Shown one piece after another: positions 26,722-36,300 of a stretch of 64,000 bases of DNA. The DNA comes from Spirochaetaceae bacterium (GTDB lineage Bacteria; Spirochaetota; Leptospiria; Leptospirales; Leptonemataceae): NCBI GenBank assembly GCA_002730875.1, contig PCBI01000018.1, forward strand, positions 67,001-131,000, given 5' to 3'. Every line of letters begins with the position of its first letter. Position 1 is the stretch's first letter. Below the pieces are notes generated by a model. It had not been told where the DNA came from. It saw only the letters and a list, made by a program, of their open reading frames with translations, and searched no databases. The position numbers were made by a program, and so were the translations under genes.

Positions 26722-27588
26722 CTAGGACATCCTGGTTCCGGTTTTGAATCGTCTTCCGAGAAAAGAAACCAGCGCAAAGATGGCAATCACCAGAACAGCC
26801 ATATGCGTCATAGGTACATCCAGCCAGGAAGCGCTGTAAAACCCGATTACCGAGGCGCACAGAGCAAGAGCCGGAGTGATAATCAGTAGCTGTAATGGAG
26901 AACGGCTCAGTTCTCGGGAAGCCATGGCCGGCAAAACCAGATATCCGAACGTGAAAACCAGACCGGCAATCCGCAGCGAAAGCCCGACGACAATACCGAC
27001 CCACAGAAATGCCAGCAGCTCCACCCGAAAAGCCCGAATTCGCAGGGAGCGGGCAAAACCAGGATCAAGAATGGAGATCAGTATTCGCTGTCCAAACAAG
27101 GCAACCAACAGCACCGTAATTAGCAGCAGGGCCGAAAATAGAAGTATCTCCCGGGTCTGCGATCCCAGCAAACCGGCCGAAAGGATTTGCTGCACTTCCG
27201 TCAGACCAAAGGGAGCGCTGGACACCAGTATAATGGAAAGCGCGCTACTGATAAGAAAGACCCAGCCATTCACCGATTCCATGGTAAGCCTTAAGCCCAA
27301 TCGGCCGGCAAGCAGTGGAGCCAGCACTGCGGAGCCAGAAGCAAAGAGGGCAGCGCCTCCTTCCAGAATCCAGAAATAGGCCGGATCTTCGCGCACCAGA
27401 TGGAGCCCGGCAGCCAGCCATAACGCGGAAGCTACGCCCACGGTGGAGGCCTGCGCCACAGATGCCCCCAGAAAAATCTGATCTTTCAGTACAACCACAA
27501 TTCCGCAAACCGCAAGAAGGGCAGCCGCCAGCCATCCCGTGGCATAAGTTTGCCAGAACAGTTCCCAGGTCTGAAAAAAAGAATCCAT
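26722..27588 (-). CDS. znuB: Zinc ABC transporter permease ZnuB
   Basis: A 288-residue ABC-3 family permease with about eight TM helices and the family motif in the cytoplasmic loop (GQRILISILDPGFARSLRIRAFRVELL). The C-terminal half has GLSLRIAGLVFTFGYLVLPAMASRELS, which matches ABC-3 permeases for Zn/Mn. Its ATG follows the ZnuC stop directly (no gap). The substrate is inferred from the neighbouring ZnuA and Zur rather than from this protein. The last 30 residues are short and basic. Confidence 0.88.
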   Translation of the reverse strand: MDSFFQTWELFWQTYATGWLAAALLAVCGIVVVLKDQIFLGASVAQASTVGVASALWLAAGLHLVREDPAYFWILEGGAALFASGSAVLAPLLAGRLGLRLTMESVNGWVFLISSALSIILVSSAPFGLTEVQQILSAGLLGSQTREILLFSALLLITVLLVALFGQRILISILDPGFARSLRIRAFRVELLAFLWVGIVVGLSLRIAGLVFTFGYLVLPAMASRELSRSPLQLLIITPALALCASVIGFYSASWLDVPMTHMAVLVIAIFALVSFLGRRFKTGTRMS

Positions 27589-28257
27589 TCAATTGTCCTC
27601 CGATACGACGAAGCGACCATCTCGGAAGTCAAGGATCCTGGTTTGTTCGATTTCGCTTAGATAATGATCTTCATGGCTGACTATGAATACAGTTTTTCCA
27701 TCTTCCTTGTGAAGCCGATTGAGCTCTTCGTAGAATCGAATGGCCGATGGACGATCCAGTCCAGTGGATGGCTCATCCACCAGAAGGCATTCTGGTTCCA
27801 CCATCAGTGTTCGCGCAAGGATTGCCCGTCTTTGCTGGCCTCCGGAAAGATCCCAGAAGTTCCGATGAAGAATGTCTCCTATCCCGAGTCTTTGCTGTAC
27901 CGCCGACAGCGTGACTTTGTTGTCTGTGTCATCCCTGAGCCTACGCTGGCCGGACTCCACCAGAGCACGACGGCCCATCATTACAAAATCAAGCACTCGC
28001 AGGTTCACCGATGGATGGATCTCCACCGATTGGGGAATATAGCCTGCGGCCAGCGGACGACTCCATTTCAGAGTTCCGGACAACGGAGAAAGCAGCCCTA
28101 CAAGGGTCTTGAGCAGAGTGGATTTTCCGCAACCATTGGGTCCGCGTATCACCCAGAATTGTCCTTCTTTCGGTTCCCAGTTTACCTCCGCCACTGAGCT
28201 GATGTAACCAATCTCCAGCCTTCGGGCCTCCAGCACTATTCCCGAAGTTTCGGTCAA
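27589..28257 (-). CDS. znuC: Zinc ABC transporter ATP-binding protein ZnuC
   Basis: A 222-residue ABC ATPase of the metal-uptake (ABC-3 partner) type. Walker A is GPNGCGKST, the signature LSGGQQRRAILAR, Walker B ECLLVDEPSTGLD with the switch His in VSHEDH. It powers the ZnuB permease. Its ATG overlaps the ZnuA stop by 4 bp and its stop abuts the ZnuB ATG, so the three genes are translationally coupled. Confidence 0.9.
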   Translation of the reverse strand: MTETSGIVLEARRLEIGYISSVAEVNWEPKEGQFWVIRGPNGCGKSTLLKTLVGLLSPLSGTLKWSRPLAAGYIPQSVEIHPSVNLRVLDFVMMGRRALVESGQRRLRDDTDNKVTLSAVQQRLGIGDILHRNFWDLSGGQQRRAILARTLMVEPECLLVDEPSTGLDRPSAIRFYEELNRLHKEDGKTVFIVSHEDHYLSEIEQTRILDFRDGRFVVSEDN

Positions 28258-29381
28258 CGGGTTCCACCGAGAAGAACAGATACATTGTAGCCGATGAAAT
28301 CCAGATAATTGTCCGTGCCCGGGCGGGCCTCGCCCTGGTTGGCCATGGGCAGAATCTTCGCGCCGGTCTTCTCGGCCAGAAAGCTTGCATATCTGGGGTT
28401 ATAGTATGCTGCGGACAGTATGTACATGGCGCTGGTGGATTGCATTCGGGAAGCCAGTGCCGTGAGATGATTTGTGGTAGGCTCCACCCCTGCAACAGGT
28501 TCCATGTAACCCACAAATGTCAAACCGAACACATGGGCCATATAACTCCATGTAGCCTGGTGATCCCCTACGTAATTTCGATTCTGCAGGGATTGCACCT
28601 GCTTGAGCCAGCCACCCAGACTGCTTTCCAGACCGTTCTTCTTTAAAAATGCCAGGAATCCATCGTAGCCGGACCGGTGTAGCAGCAAAGCGAGACGGTC
28701 CAGCTTGCCGGAGTATTTTTCGGTCAGGGCAGGACCAAAGAGCTTTGTGGATAGCTGCCTTTCGAACTGATTGTATCTTGCTTCATAATACGCAGCGTAG
28801 GCAGGATCGATCCTTTTGAGGCGATCCCGAATCAGACGGGCCACAAGCAATCCCGCGGAAGGATCTGTAAGATAATGTGGGCTACCCTGCGGATGCACAT
28901 CGCCCATGCTACGGTCCACATCGGTGGTGGGTCGGTTTCGGGGAGTTATGACGCTGGATGCGTCGATGAAATTCGGCGATCCCGGATTTAGCTTTGGATT
29001 TCTGGCCTGCTTCAGAAGCACAGGCACCCAGCCAATTTCCATTTCCATTCCGATTTGAATAAAGACGTCTGCCTGATTCAAGGAGCGAATGAAGTTGGGT
29101 CGGGCATCTATGAAGTGTGGATCTTCTGTACCCCGGGCAAAGGATTCTACGTTGACCCGGTTGCCCCCCACTTCTTTGGCCAGCATTCCCAGTTCGGGGA
29201 CGGTTGCTCTAATCTCCAGTCGGCCATCGCCAGCCTCGGCCATGGCAAGCCCGGGCACAAGCAGTACGAGAAGCGATAGAACGGCCGTAAAACGCAGCCC
29301 TGCTACCGTCCATCCGCGCTTCTGCGACGCTTCTTCCATGTATCCTTTCTTACTTCCTGTTGCTTGTATTTCGTTCTTCAT
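28254..29381 (-). CDS. znuA: Zinc ABC transporter substrate-binding protein ZnuA
   Basis: A 375-residue cluster A-I (ZnuA/TroA-type) metal-binding protein. From the ATG at 29381 (preceded by GGGAGGTT; an upstream in-frame ATG at 29408 is less likely) it has a signal peptide ending AMA-EAG. Metal-ligand candidates are the His of TEDPHFIDARPN and those of GDVHPQGSPHYLTDPS. The His in GDHQATWSYMAH and the Asp/Glu near the C-terminus complete the set expected for zinc. It hands the metal to ZnuBC. The mature protein is periplasmic. The ZnuA-porin gap is about 105 bp. Confidence 0.88.
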   Translation of the reverse strand: MKNEIQATGSKKGYMEEASQKRGWTVAGLRFTAVLSLLVLLVPGLAMAEAGDGRLEIRATVPELGMLAKEVGGNRVNVESFARGTEDPHFIDARPNFIRSLNQADVFIQIGMEMEIGWVPVLLKQARNPKLNPGSPNFIDASSVITPRNRPTTDVDRSMGDVHPQGSPHYLTDPSAGLLVARLIRDRLKRIDPAYAAYYEARYNQFERQLSTKLFGPALTEKYSGKLDRLALLLHRSGYDGFLAFLKKNGLESSLGGWLKQVQSLQNRNYVGDHQATWSYMAHVFGLTFVGYMEPVAGVEPTTNHLTALASRMQSTSAMYILSAAYYNPRYASFLAEKTGAKILPMANQGEARPGTDNYLDFIGYNVSVLLGGTR

Positions 29382-29486
29382 AATAACCTCCCTATCGGGT
29401 TCTTCCATCGGTATCAGCTCATTTCGTCGTTCGTTGCGCCGGTCCGGAGACCTGTCTGCACATGGTAGCCCATCGTAGAGCCGCCC

Positions 29487-31292
29487 CTAGAATTTATGCG
29501 CCGGATGATGCCCAATCAAGAACTCCGCTCCGATCCAGACCGACCAGGCGGCCCTTCCTTTGTCCTGTAGCACTACTTCCAGGGGATACGCCGGCAAGGA
29601 GGAGTTCAATTCATTCAATGGAATCTGCAGTACCTTTCGCTGTCGGGTATGGTCCGCCCATTCCTGGTTGTACTGAACTCGGAATCGTGTAAACTCCGAG
29701 GGCTGATACTGAAGTAGAGGCGAGATTCGGACCCGGGTATCTCTGTATGGATCCCGATCCCGGCCAAACAAATCCTTTCCGCCTACCCAATCGCCTCCAT
29801 CCACCCGGCTTTCGCCGGCGCCGCTGGCGAATTCGTACCTCAATCCGGCAGACCAGGTTCTCACAAAACCGAATAGAACCTGGGTATAGTAACCCCAATC
29901 GTGCAATGTCTCTTCCGGGTTGGCCAATCGCATCATGGCTTCCAGAGCCTGTTTTGCTTCGTTTTCCGACAGGGCGCTGAAGTCTCTGGCTCCGGTAAGC
30001 ACAGCTATGGCCAGGCCAAAGTTTCCCTGATCTGTAGAAAGAAAACTGTCGTTGGCCAGGTTTGCCAGATTGATGCGCGTAAACGTTTCCCTTTCGTCGT
30101 AAGGCTCAAAGAAATCGCCGCCCAGCAAGGCATAGGTGTTGGCCAATCGCCCGATGTCCGGCCATTTGTGTACCTTGTACTCTCTTCGCATGTATTCGCT
30201 TTGCCAGATCACGTAGGGAAAGCCCCGGTGGTTTTGCACCGGTCGCCATTTCACATAAAGATCCGCCCCATACATCAGGGTGTGGCCCTGCGGTCCGGTG
30301 GCGTTGGGACCGGCCATGCCCGAAAAGCCAAATTTGGTCGTAATGGTATCTGTTAGATCCAGGGAATTTTCCCATCGAACTAAATAAGCCATGTCAGCCG
30401 GGCTCTTCGCCTCGCGGGAGATGGTATCGTAGCCGCCGATGGGCATTTCTTCGTCTCCGCCGTGGGAATGGGAATGACCACCTTCTTCAGCGGCGCCGAG
30501 AAAGCTCTTCATCATTTCGCCGTCGGCATTTTGAACGCCAAAGTGCATCTCCGAAAACCAGGGCACGGGTAAGAGCCATCCCAGTCGAAGCCCCTGACTG
30601 TTGAGCCCGTGGTTTCCCATGAGCCGCGTGAGAATTACGGGAGCATCCATCCAGGCCCAGGTATGGGGATGCTGAGGATTCAGAAGACCGAACTCGCTAT
30701 AGAACTGACCGGCCTCAAGTTGCAGGCCATAAGGAAGGGCCTGAGAAGTAATAAATGCCTCTTCAACTTCTGCGCCATGCGAGAGGTTTACATGCGCCTC
30801 GGCAAAGAAGTAGGGATCCACCGCGCCAGAGAAGGAAAGCTCCAGACTGGTTACAGAAAAGCCTTTTCGCCGGGGATCGTGCAAACCGCTCTGTAGATTC
30901 TGGATTTCCGAATTATCTAGATGCGAAAAACCCAGGGCAAAATCTCCTACAAGGGAGACATCCATGAGGCGGACATTTGTATTGCCGGCACGAATGGAGG
31001 CCAGGTCCGTTGAGCTGCCGGATGGGAGGCCATTTCTACCGGAGTTGTCTGCCGGACCGATTTCATCCAGGGCATCCTCCAGGGATTGTCCGTCCGGCTC
31101 TTCGGCTTGCAACCCGGCCACAGCAAAAGCCAGACAAACCAGAAGCATCGACGAGACCATCCTGGCCCAAACCTGAAAGGGCCTACAGGGCCTGGATCCT
31201 GAATCCCTGCTCCCGGTGATTCCCGCATCTGATCCGGTTTCTTCTATGCTATGCATCTGCACTGTCTTCATCCGCTGTGGATCACAATTCAT
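29487..31292 (-). CDS. Outer-membrane beta-barrel porin of the zinc operon
   Basis: A 601-residue outer-membrane protein. The N-terminus has a hydrophobic signal around residues 45-63 (MVSSMLLVCLAFAVAGLQA), so the true start may be the Met at 31160 or another in-frame codon; I give the longest frame. The mature part has alternating amphipathic strands and no plug (TonB-dependent) domain, and ends in a beta-barrel strand. A histidine-rich loop (GGHSHSHGGDE, about residue 270) is a possible metal-collecting element. It opens the zinc-uptake operon, so it is likely the outer-membrane entry for zinc. The fold class rests on general strand pattern, not a named family. Confidence 0.65.
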   Translation of the reverse strand: MNCDPQRMKTVQMHSIEETGSDAGITGSRDSGSRPCRPFQVWARMVSSMLLVCLAFAVAGLQAEEPDGQSLEDALDEIGPADNSGRNGLPSGSSTDLASIRAGNTNVRLMDVSLVGDFALGFSHLDNSEIQNLQSGLHDPRRKGFSVTSLELSFSGAVDPYFFAEAHVNLSHGAEVEEAFITSQALPYGLQLEAGQFYSEFGLLNPQHPHTWAWMDAPVILTRLMGNHGLNSQGLRLGWLLPVPWFSEMHFGVQNADGEMMKSFLGAAEEGGHSHSHGGDEEMPIGGYDTISREAKSPADMAYLVRWENSLDLTDTITTKFGFSGMAGPNATGPQGHTLMYGADLYVKWRPVQNHRGFPYVIWQSEYMRREYKVHKWPDIGRLANTYALLGGDFFEPYDERETFTRINLANLANDSFLSTDQGNFGLAIAVLTGARDFSALSENEAKQALEAMMRLANPEETLHDWGYYTQVLFGFVRTWSAGLRYEFASGAGESRVDGGDWVGGKDLFGRDRDPYRDTRVRISPLLQYQPSEFTRFRVQYNQEWADHTRQRKVLQIPLNELNSSLPAYPLEVVLQDKGRAAWSVWIGAEFLIGHHPAHKF

Positions 31293-31325
31293 CTGAACCT
31301 GCCTCTGTAAATACGAAATTTCTTA

Positions 31326-31344
31326 TTTTGGCTTGACGCCAAAT
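31326..31344. promoter_or_regulatory. Palindromic operator candidate between the zinc operon and a lipoprotein gene
   Basis: TTTGGC-TTGAC-GCCAAA (arms 31327-31332 and 31338-31343, five-base spacer) lies in the 132-bp divergent region. On the minus strand it comes just after a TTGATC element (31364-31369) and an AT-rich -10-like stretch, so it overlaps the expected start of the porin transcript. It is GC-rich and unlike known Zur boxes, so the binding protein is unknown. Confidence 0.5.
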
Positions 31345-31424
31345 AATAATTTTCTGATTTAAGGATCAAGAACTTTCCGTTGGAGACCCCGGCGGTTAAA
31401 AAAAGACCGAGGTAGAATCAAATT

Positions 31425-32075
31425 ATGAAGAGAATACTAATTATTACCCTGGCCGCGGCGGCCCTGGTGGCCAACTGTACCCAGGAGACCGAAGACAACT
31501 CGGCCCTGGCCCTGGCGGCCCTGGCCATCGCAGCCCCCAACTGCACTGTAAATGGCACCCAGTTTTATGCAGACGGCACAGTGGACTGCTCCAGCGGCAC
31601 CTCTGCCGTTGCCACAGGAACGGCCTTTCTGGCAGCAGCCCAGACCCACGGTGATGTGCTTTCTCTGCAGGTGACTGTAGATGTAGGCTCAGGATCCGAA
31701 GATAAAGTGGAAATCCTGGGGCATGGAAGCGGTCGTGCAGCAACAAGCGCCGCGTTTATCAGGCTGACCAATACCGGAAATACCAGGGCCGGAGGAGCTT
31801 CCAATAGCTCCGGCGGGGATACCGGCATCAACCAGAACGGGGACGGCACTTATTGCATAGAATTTCACAACGAAGCGGAAGTTCATGCCATCTATGATAA
31901 ATTGGCCTGCCCGGCAGGGACGAAGGCGACTACCAGCACGCACTGGGACTCCGAGGGTAACAATGGTAGTGCGGTCACCACCGGCGCCCCTGCTGGCAAG
32001 AACTGGGGCTTTTCTCTGGTGAACTCCGGCATCAGCGGGCTGACAGTAAACAGCGAAGAGAAATTTACCGATTAA
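31425..32075 (+). CDS. Exported lipoprotein of unknown function
   Basis: A 216-residue lipoprotein. The signal peptide ends at ALVANC (Cys18). The mature part starts with a low-complexity Ala/Leu stretch (ALALAALAIAA), then a Ser/Gly/Thr-rich domain with strands and a further Cys pair (CTVNG..VDCSS and YCIEF..ACPAG). The pattern is common among leptospiral surface lipoproteins. The Shine-Dalgarno GAGGT is 8 nt before the ATG. It is a single-gene unit: the zinc porin is divergent and a hairpin follows. I cannot assign a function. Confidence 0.75.
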   Translation: MKRILIITLAAAALVANCTQETEDNSALALAALAIAAPNCTVNGTQFYADGTVDCSSGTSAVATGTAFLAAAQTHGDVLSLQVTVDVGSGSEDKVEILGHGSGRAATSAAFIRLTNTGNTRAGGASNSSGGDTGINQNGDGTYCIEFHNEAEVHAIYDKLACPAGTKATTSTHWDSEGNNGSAVTTGAPAGKNWGFSLVNSGISGLTVNSEEKFTD

Positions 32076-32103
32076 AGCGTATTGCTGAATCGATCAGGGA
32101 CTG

Positions 32104-32130
32104 GATCCGCCTGCCTGGCGCAGGCGGATC
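32104..32130 (+). terminator. Terminator-like hairpin after the lipoprotein gene
   Basis: An 11-bp perfect stem GATCCGCCTGC / GCAGGCGGATC encloses a 5-nt loop CTGGC. It is followed by ACTCTTATTA, so the T tract is poor. It starts 29 bp after the stop codon of the lipoprotein gene. Confidence 0.7.
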
Positions 32131-32279
32131 ACTCTTATTATGTAGCCGCACGACCAAAAGGGTCGGCTGGCTCAGCTCCCGGGCCGCATAGCCGTCACCA
32201 GCAAACGCTGCCAAAAGTCGGTGGCGCTGTTTGGCTTTTCGCTTTACATTGATCCACACTATCTGAATTGTCCAGGGGT

Positions 32280-32930
32280 ATGAACTCCAGGGTCATCTAT
32301 TATATAGCTCTTGCACTTTTCAGTATTATCTATGTAATCCTATCCCCCCATACGCCCTATCCGGGTAGCATACTACTCAAGGCCATTCCAATATGGCTGG
32401 TAGCCGGCCATGTATTTCTGACCTTGAAAGACCTGAAAGGAAGGCTGCTTTTCATTGGCCTTATGTTTGGCTCCGCCGGCGACATTGCTCTGGCCACAGA
32501 CTATTCGTTGAGCTTCATGATCGGTCTGGGCTTCTTTCTGATTGGTCATCTGTTCTACATCGCCTGCTTCTCCCGTCAGTGGAAGTTCCAGCCTGTAAGA
32601 CTGATTCCGGCAGGACTGGTAATGATTCTCTCTATTGGTCTGAGCATTGCACTGACCCCGCGTCTGGGCGGGCTTACCATCCCGGTGTATGCCTATGTTT
32701 TCATAATCACTCTTATGGTCATCTTTGCCGTGTTCAGAGGAGCGCCCAGCCCGGCGGTGTGGATTGGCGCCGTGCTGTTTCTGCTTTCCGATGCAATCAT
32801 TGCCGTACAGAAATTCATGGAAATTGATGTGCCCCAGGAATCCATTCTAATCATGGCGAGCTATTATCTGGCGCAGATCCTCATCGGCGAAGGCAGCATT
32901 CAAGACGAAAAAGCATCCGCGGACCACTGA
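32280..32930 (+). CDS. YhhN family (lysoplasmalogenase/TMEM86-like) membrane protein
   Basis: A 216-residue membrane protein with about seven or eight TM helices and the YhhN signature: KAIPIWLVAGH, then FGSAGDIALAT (the invariant GD motif) and LGFFLIGHLFY. Animal and bacterial relatives hydrolyse lysoplasmalogens; here the family match gives only a lipid-hydrolase guess. The ATG at 32280 is chosen; a TTG 12 nt upstream is in frame and possible, as AGGGG lies almost against the ATG. The 5' spacer from the preceding gene holds the hairpin and a second small stem (CGACC-AAAAG-GGTCG). Confidence 0.8.
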   Translation: MNSRVIYYIALALFSIIYVILSPHTPYPGSILLKAIPIWLVAGHVFLTLKDLKGRLLFIGLMFGSAGDIALATDYSLSFMIGLGFFLIGHLFYIACFSRQWKFQPVRLIPAGLVMILSIGLSIALTPRLGGLTIPVYAYVFIITLMVIFAVFRGAPSPAVWIGAVLFLLSDAIIAVQKFMEIDVPQESILIMASYYLAQILIGEGSIQDEKASADH

Positions 32931-32993
32931 GGCAGCTATGCTGTGGCGGGGGACCCTGGTGCTGCCCGGGACGCACCAGGGCCGAGGCTTCTC

Positions 32994-33371
32994 TCAATGC
33001 GGCGGATTCGAAAGTATTCGCTCCATGTTTTGTCGCAACACTTCGCGATCTACCGGCTTGGTTAGATACTCCAAAAAACCATGAGCCAGTAGCTTCTCCC
33101 GATCGCCCATCATGGCATAGGCCGTAACGGCAATACTGGGAGTGTTCTGGTTTTTAGCTGTCTTCTGATATCTTCGCAGAACTTCCACGCCATCCAGCGA
33201 TGGGTCGCCCAGGTTGATGTCCATGAGTACCAGGTCATACTTCTTTCGCTCCAGATACTCCAGGGCCTGATGACCGCTATAGGCCACATCGAATGAATAA
33301 TCCGAATCCAGGAATCTCTGTAGGACGAGACTGTTGATTCTATCGTCTTCTACTATTAATATCTGATGCAT
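32994..33371 (-). CDS. Single-domain response regulator (CheY-like)
   Basis: A 125-residue REC-domain protein with no output domain. The acidic pocket is VEDD (near 7-10), the phosphorylatable Asp is in DLVLMDINLGD, and the conserved Lys is in YLTKPVD. Its ATG overlaps the stop of the large kinase gene by one base (TAATG), so the two are co-translated and it is the obvious phosphoacceptor of that kinase. As in phosphorelay chains, it may pass phosphate on or act by protein contact. Confidence 0.92.
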   Translation of the reverse strand: MHQILIVEDDRINSLVLQRFLDSDYSFDVAYSGHQALEYLERKKYDLVLMDINLGDPSLDGVEVLRRYQKTAKNQNTPSIAVTAYAMMGDREKLLAHGFLEYLTKPVDREVLRQNMERILSNPPH

Positions 33372-36300
33372 TAGCTCTTTCGAAAATAGACGGCAAAAAC
33401 CGACCCCTCTCCTTTTTTGGAACTATAGAACATATGACCATCCAGAAGGCGGGCAAAGCGCAGAGCTATGGAAAGTCCCAGACCGCTTCCCTGGTATTTA
33501 CGGGCCTGCCCTGTGCTTTCCTGGCTAAAGGGCTCAAACATTCGGCTCTGATATTTTTCGTCGATTCCAATACCGGTATCTTCTACCCGCAAATAAACAT
33601 AACCGTGCGCCGATTCTTCCGGTCGACCGTCCTCCGATCCGTCCAGCGACATGATTTCCGTGAGATTGGCGACGTCAGGTAATTGAGAAGACTGGCCACT
33701 TTGCACAAGCACATGCCCCTCTTCGGTGAATTTGATAGCATTGCCCACAAGGTTGTGTAGGATATTCTCTACCAGACTCTTGTCCGCGAAGATAGCAGGA
33801 ATACCCGGGTCTGGCTCCGATCGAAGCTCCACCCCTTTTTCCCGGGCCAGGACTGCCAGGGAATCCACAACATGCGACAGGCAGTCGTTTATGGATACGG
33901 CTGCTATCTCCAGATTCGTTTTGTTTGCCTCAATCCTGGAAAGATCCAGCACCTGGTTGATGGTGTTCATCAAGCGGTCGCCACTACGACGAATCATTGT
34001 GGCGTACTCTTTCATTGGATCGGTATTTGCTTCGTCCTGGATGACGCGGGCCAGTCCCATAATTCCATTCAATGGGGTCCGGATTTCATGACTCATGTTC
34101 GCCAGAAAACTGGATTTGAGTCGGTTGCTTTCCTCCGCTCTTTCCTTGGCAGAAAGTAGCTCCTGCTCCGCCTGCTTTCGCTCAGTAAGGTCCGAAACCA
34201 GAACGATGTGTCCCTGGAATCCATCATTATCGGCGAAGACGGGAGTCAGGTCCAATCGCAGCCATTTGGTCACATCGGCTTGAAACTCCAGTTCAAAACT
34301 GAATGATTCCCTGGATGCGAGTAAGGATGCGAATCTCGCCGAAAGGGTTTTGTCTGAGTCCGAAGGGGCGCGCGAGAAAAAGAGCTCGGTTAAGGTCATG
34401 CCTGCCTGAATGGGATTATTCAAAGCGAGTATGGCTACCAGACCTTCGTTGGACCATTGAATGATTTCGTCCGGACCGGAAAGGATTACCCCGTTGTCCG
34501 TTCGGCTGGCCACCATGGACAGTCGGCGAATCTCCAGTTCTGTCTCTTTGCGAGCCGTTATATCCTGAAACGTACCCATGATCTTTGTTGTTACGTTCCG
34601 GTCCTTGATGGCCTTGATCGTCATTCGAACCCATAGATTTCGGCGACGGGCGCTGGTGAAAGCGAGTTCCATATCGGAGCTTTCGCCGAACTGAATGGCC
34701 CTTTCCATGGCCTCCGATATCCGCTTCTGGTCTTCGAGGCCATAGAAGGACAGGCTGTCCAGAGCCTGAAGATCTGTATCCAGAGGCAGGTCGTGTATGT
34801 GGAATACCTCGTCCGTCCAGCTGGTACGCCCGGTGGCAAGATCCATTTCCCAGCCGCCGACCCGGGCTACAAGCTGGGTATCCCGAAGTAGATCCCGGGA
34901 TTTGCGCGACTCGGTAACATCCCGGGCTGTGGCGTAGAATAGCCTCTTTTCGTCCAGTTGCACATAGTTCCAGGAAAGCCACCGGAAAGAGCCTTCGCTG
35001 GTCTGGTATCGGTTCTCTATGGCCTGGAAAGTATCCGGATTGGCGATGGCCTTTTCAAACCACTCCATGGTCAGCGAAACGTCTTCCGGATGCACAAATT
35101 CGATGAAGGGACGACTCAGCATTTCCTCCCTGGAATACCCGAGAGTCTGCTCCCAGGCAGGGTTCAAGTCCTGAAAAAAACCATCATAACGGATGGTACA
35201 CATCATATCCATGGAAACGTTGAACAATCGTTCCCTTTCTTCTTCGGCTTTCTTTCGATGCGTGATGTCGACAGCGGTGCTAACCTTATAAACTTCGCCG
35301 TCTTCGCCGATCAGCCGCCCGGCGCTGGTCTGCACCGTAAATTGATGACCATCCCTGTGTATAACCTTCCATTCAGTTTCTTTTTCTTCGGCCTCGCCGT
35401 CCACAAAGCGACGATGCAGGCGAAATGCATAATCGCGAATACCGGCAGGCAACAGATTCGTAAAAGGCTGGCCGATTAATTCCTCTTCCGAGTATCCATA
35501 GAGGCTGCAAAAGCCCGGATTCACCCGGACATAGTTACCCGAGCGATCGATGACGCTGATTCCTACCTGAGCTGTATTCAGAATGGACTGTACCAATTGC
35601 TTTTGTTGGTACAATTCCAGTTGCGTTGTTTTCAATAGAGTAATATCAATGATGCCCAGGGAAATCACCTGGATATCCTCGCCCGACTCATGCACCGGAG
35701 TAAAATGATACATCAACCAGACCTGTTTGCTTTTGCCGTCCAGACCGGTCGTTTCCAGGAGATGTTCGGTGGTGATTTGTTCGCCGTTCAGAGCTTTGCG
35801 AAAATCGTTGTAAAAGGATTCCAGATTCTTCCCGGGAAGAATATCAATAATCAAAGAGCCCTCTTCCACGATGGCGCCGGATATACCCTTGAAGATGTTT
35901 ACCGCGACCTCATTTAATGCCACAACTTGATAGGACTTATCGATAAGAAGAAATCCCTGCAATGTATTGCTCAGCAGGGCGCGAATATTGGCGCGGCTTC
36001 TTTCCAGGGATTGCTGCTGCTTTTCCATTTCCCCGGTCATGGACTTCAGCTCGTTGTAGGCGATTTGCAATTCTTCGTTAGTGGACTGTAACTCTTCGTT
36101 GGAGGTTTCCAATTCTTCGTTGGAGGATTGTAGCTCTTCATTGGTAGACTGCAACTCCTCATTTAGGGATTGCAGTTCTTCCGAAGAGGTTTCCAGTTCC
36201 TCGATATAATTCTGCAGATGCTCCTTGGTAGTGGCCAGTTCCGTTTCCAGTTCCAGGATTCGGGGACTCGCCTCCTGCCCCTCTTCGAAAGGCGTAATGC

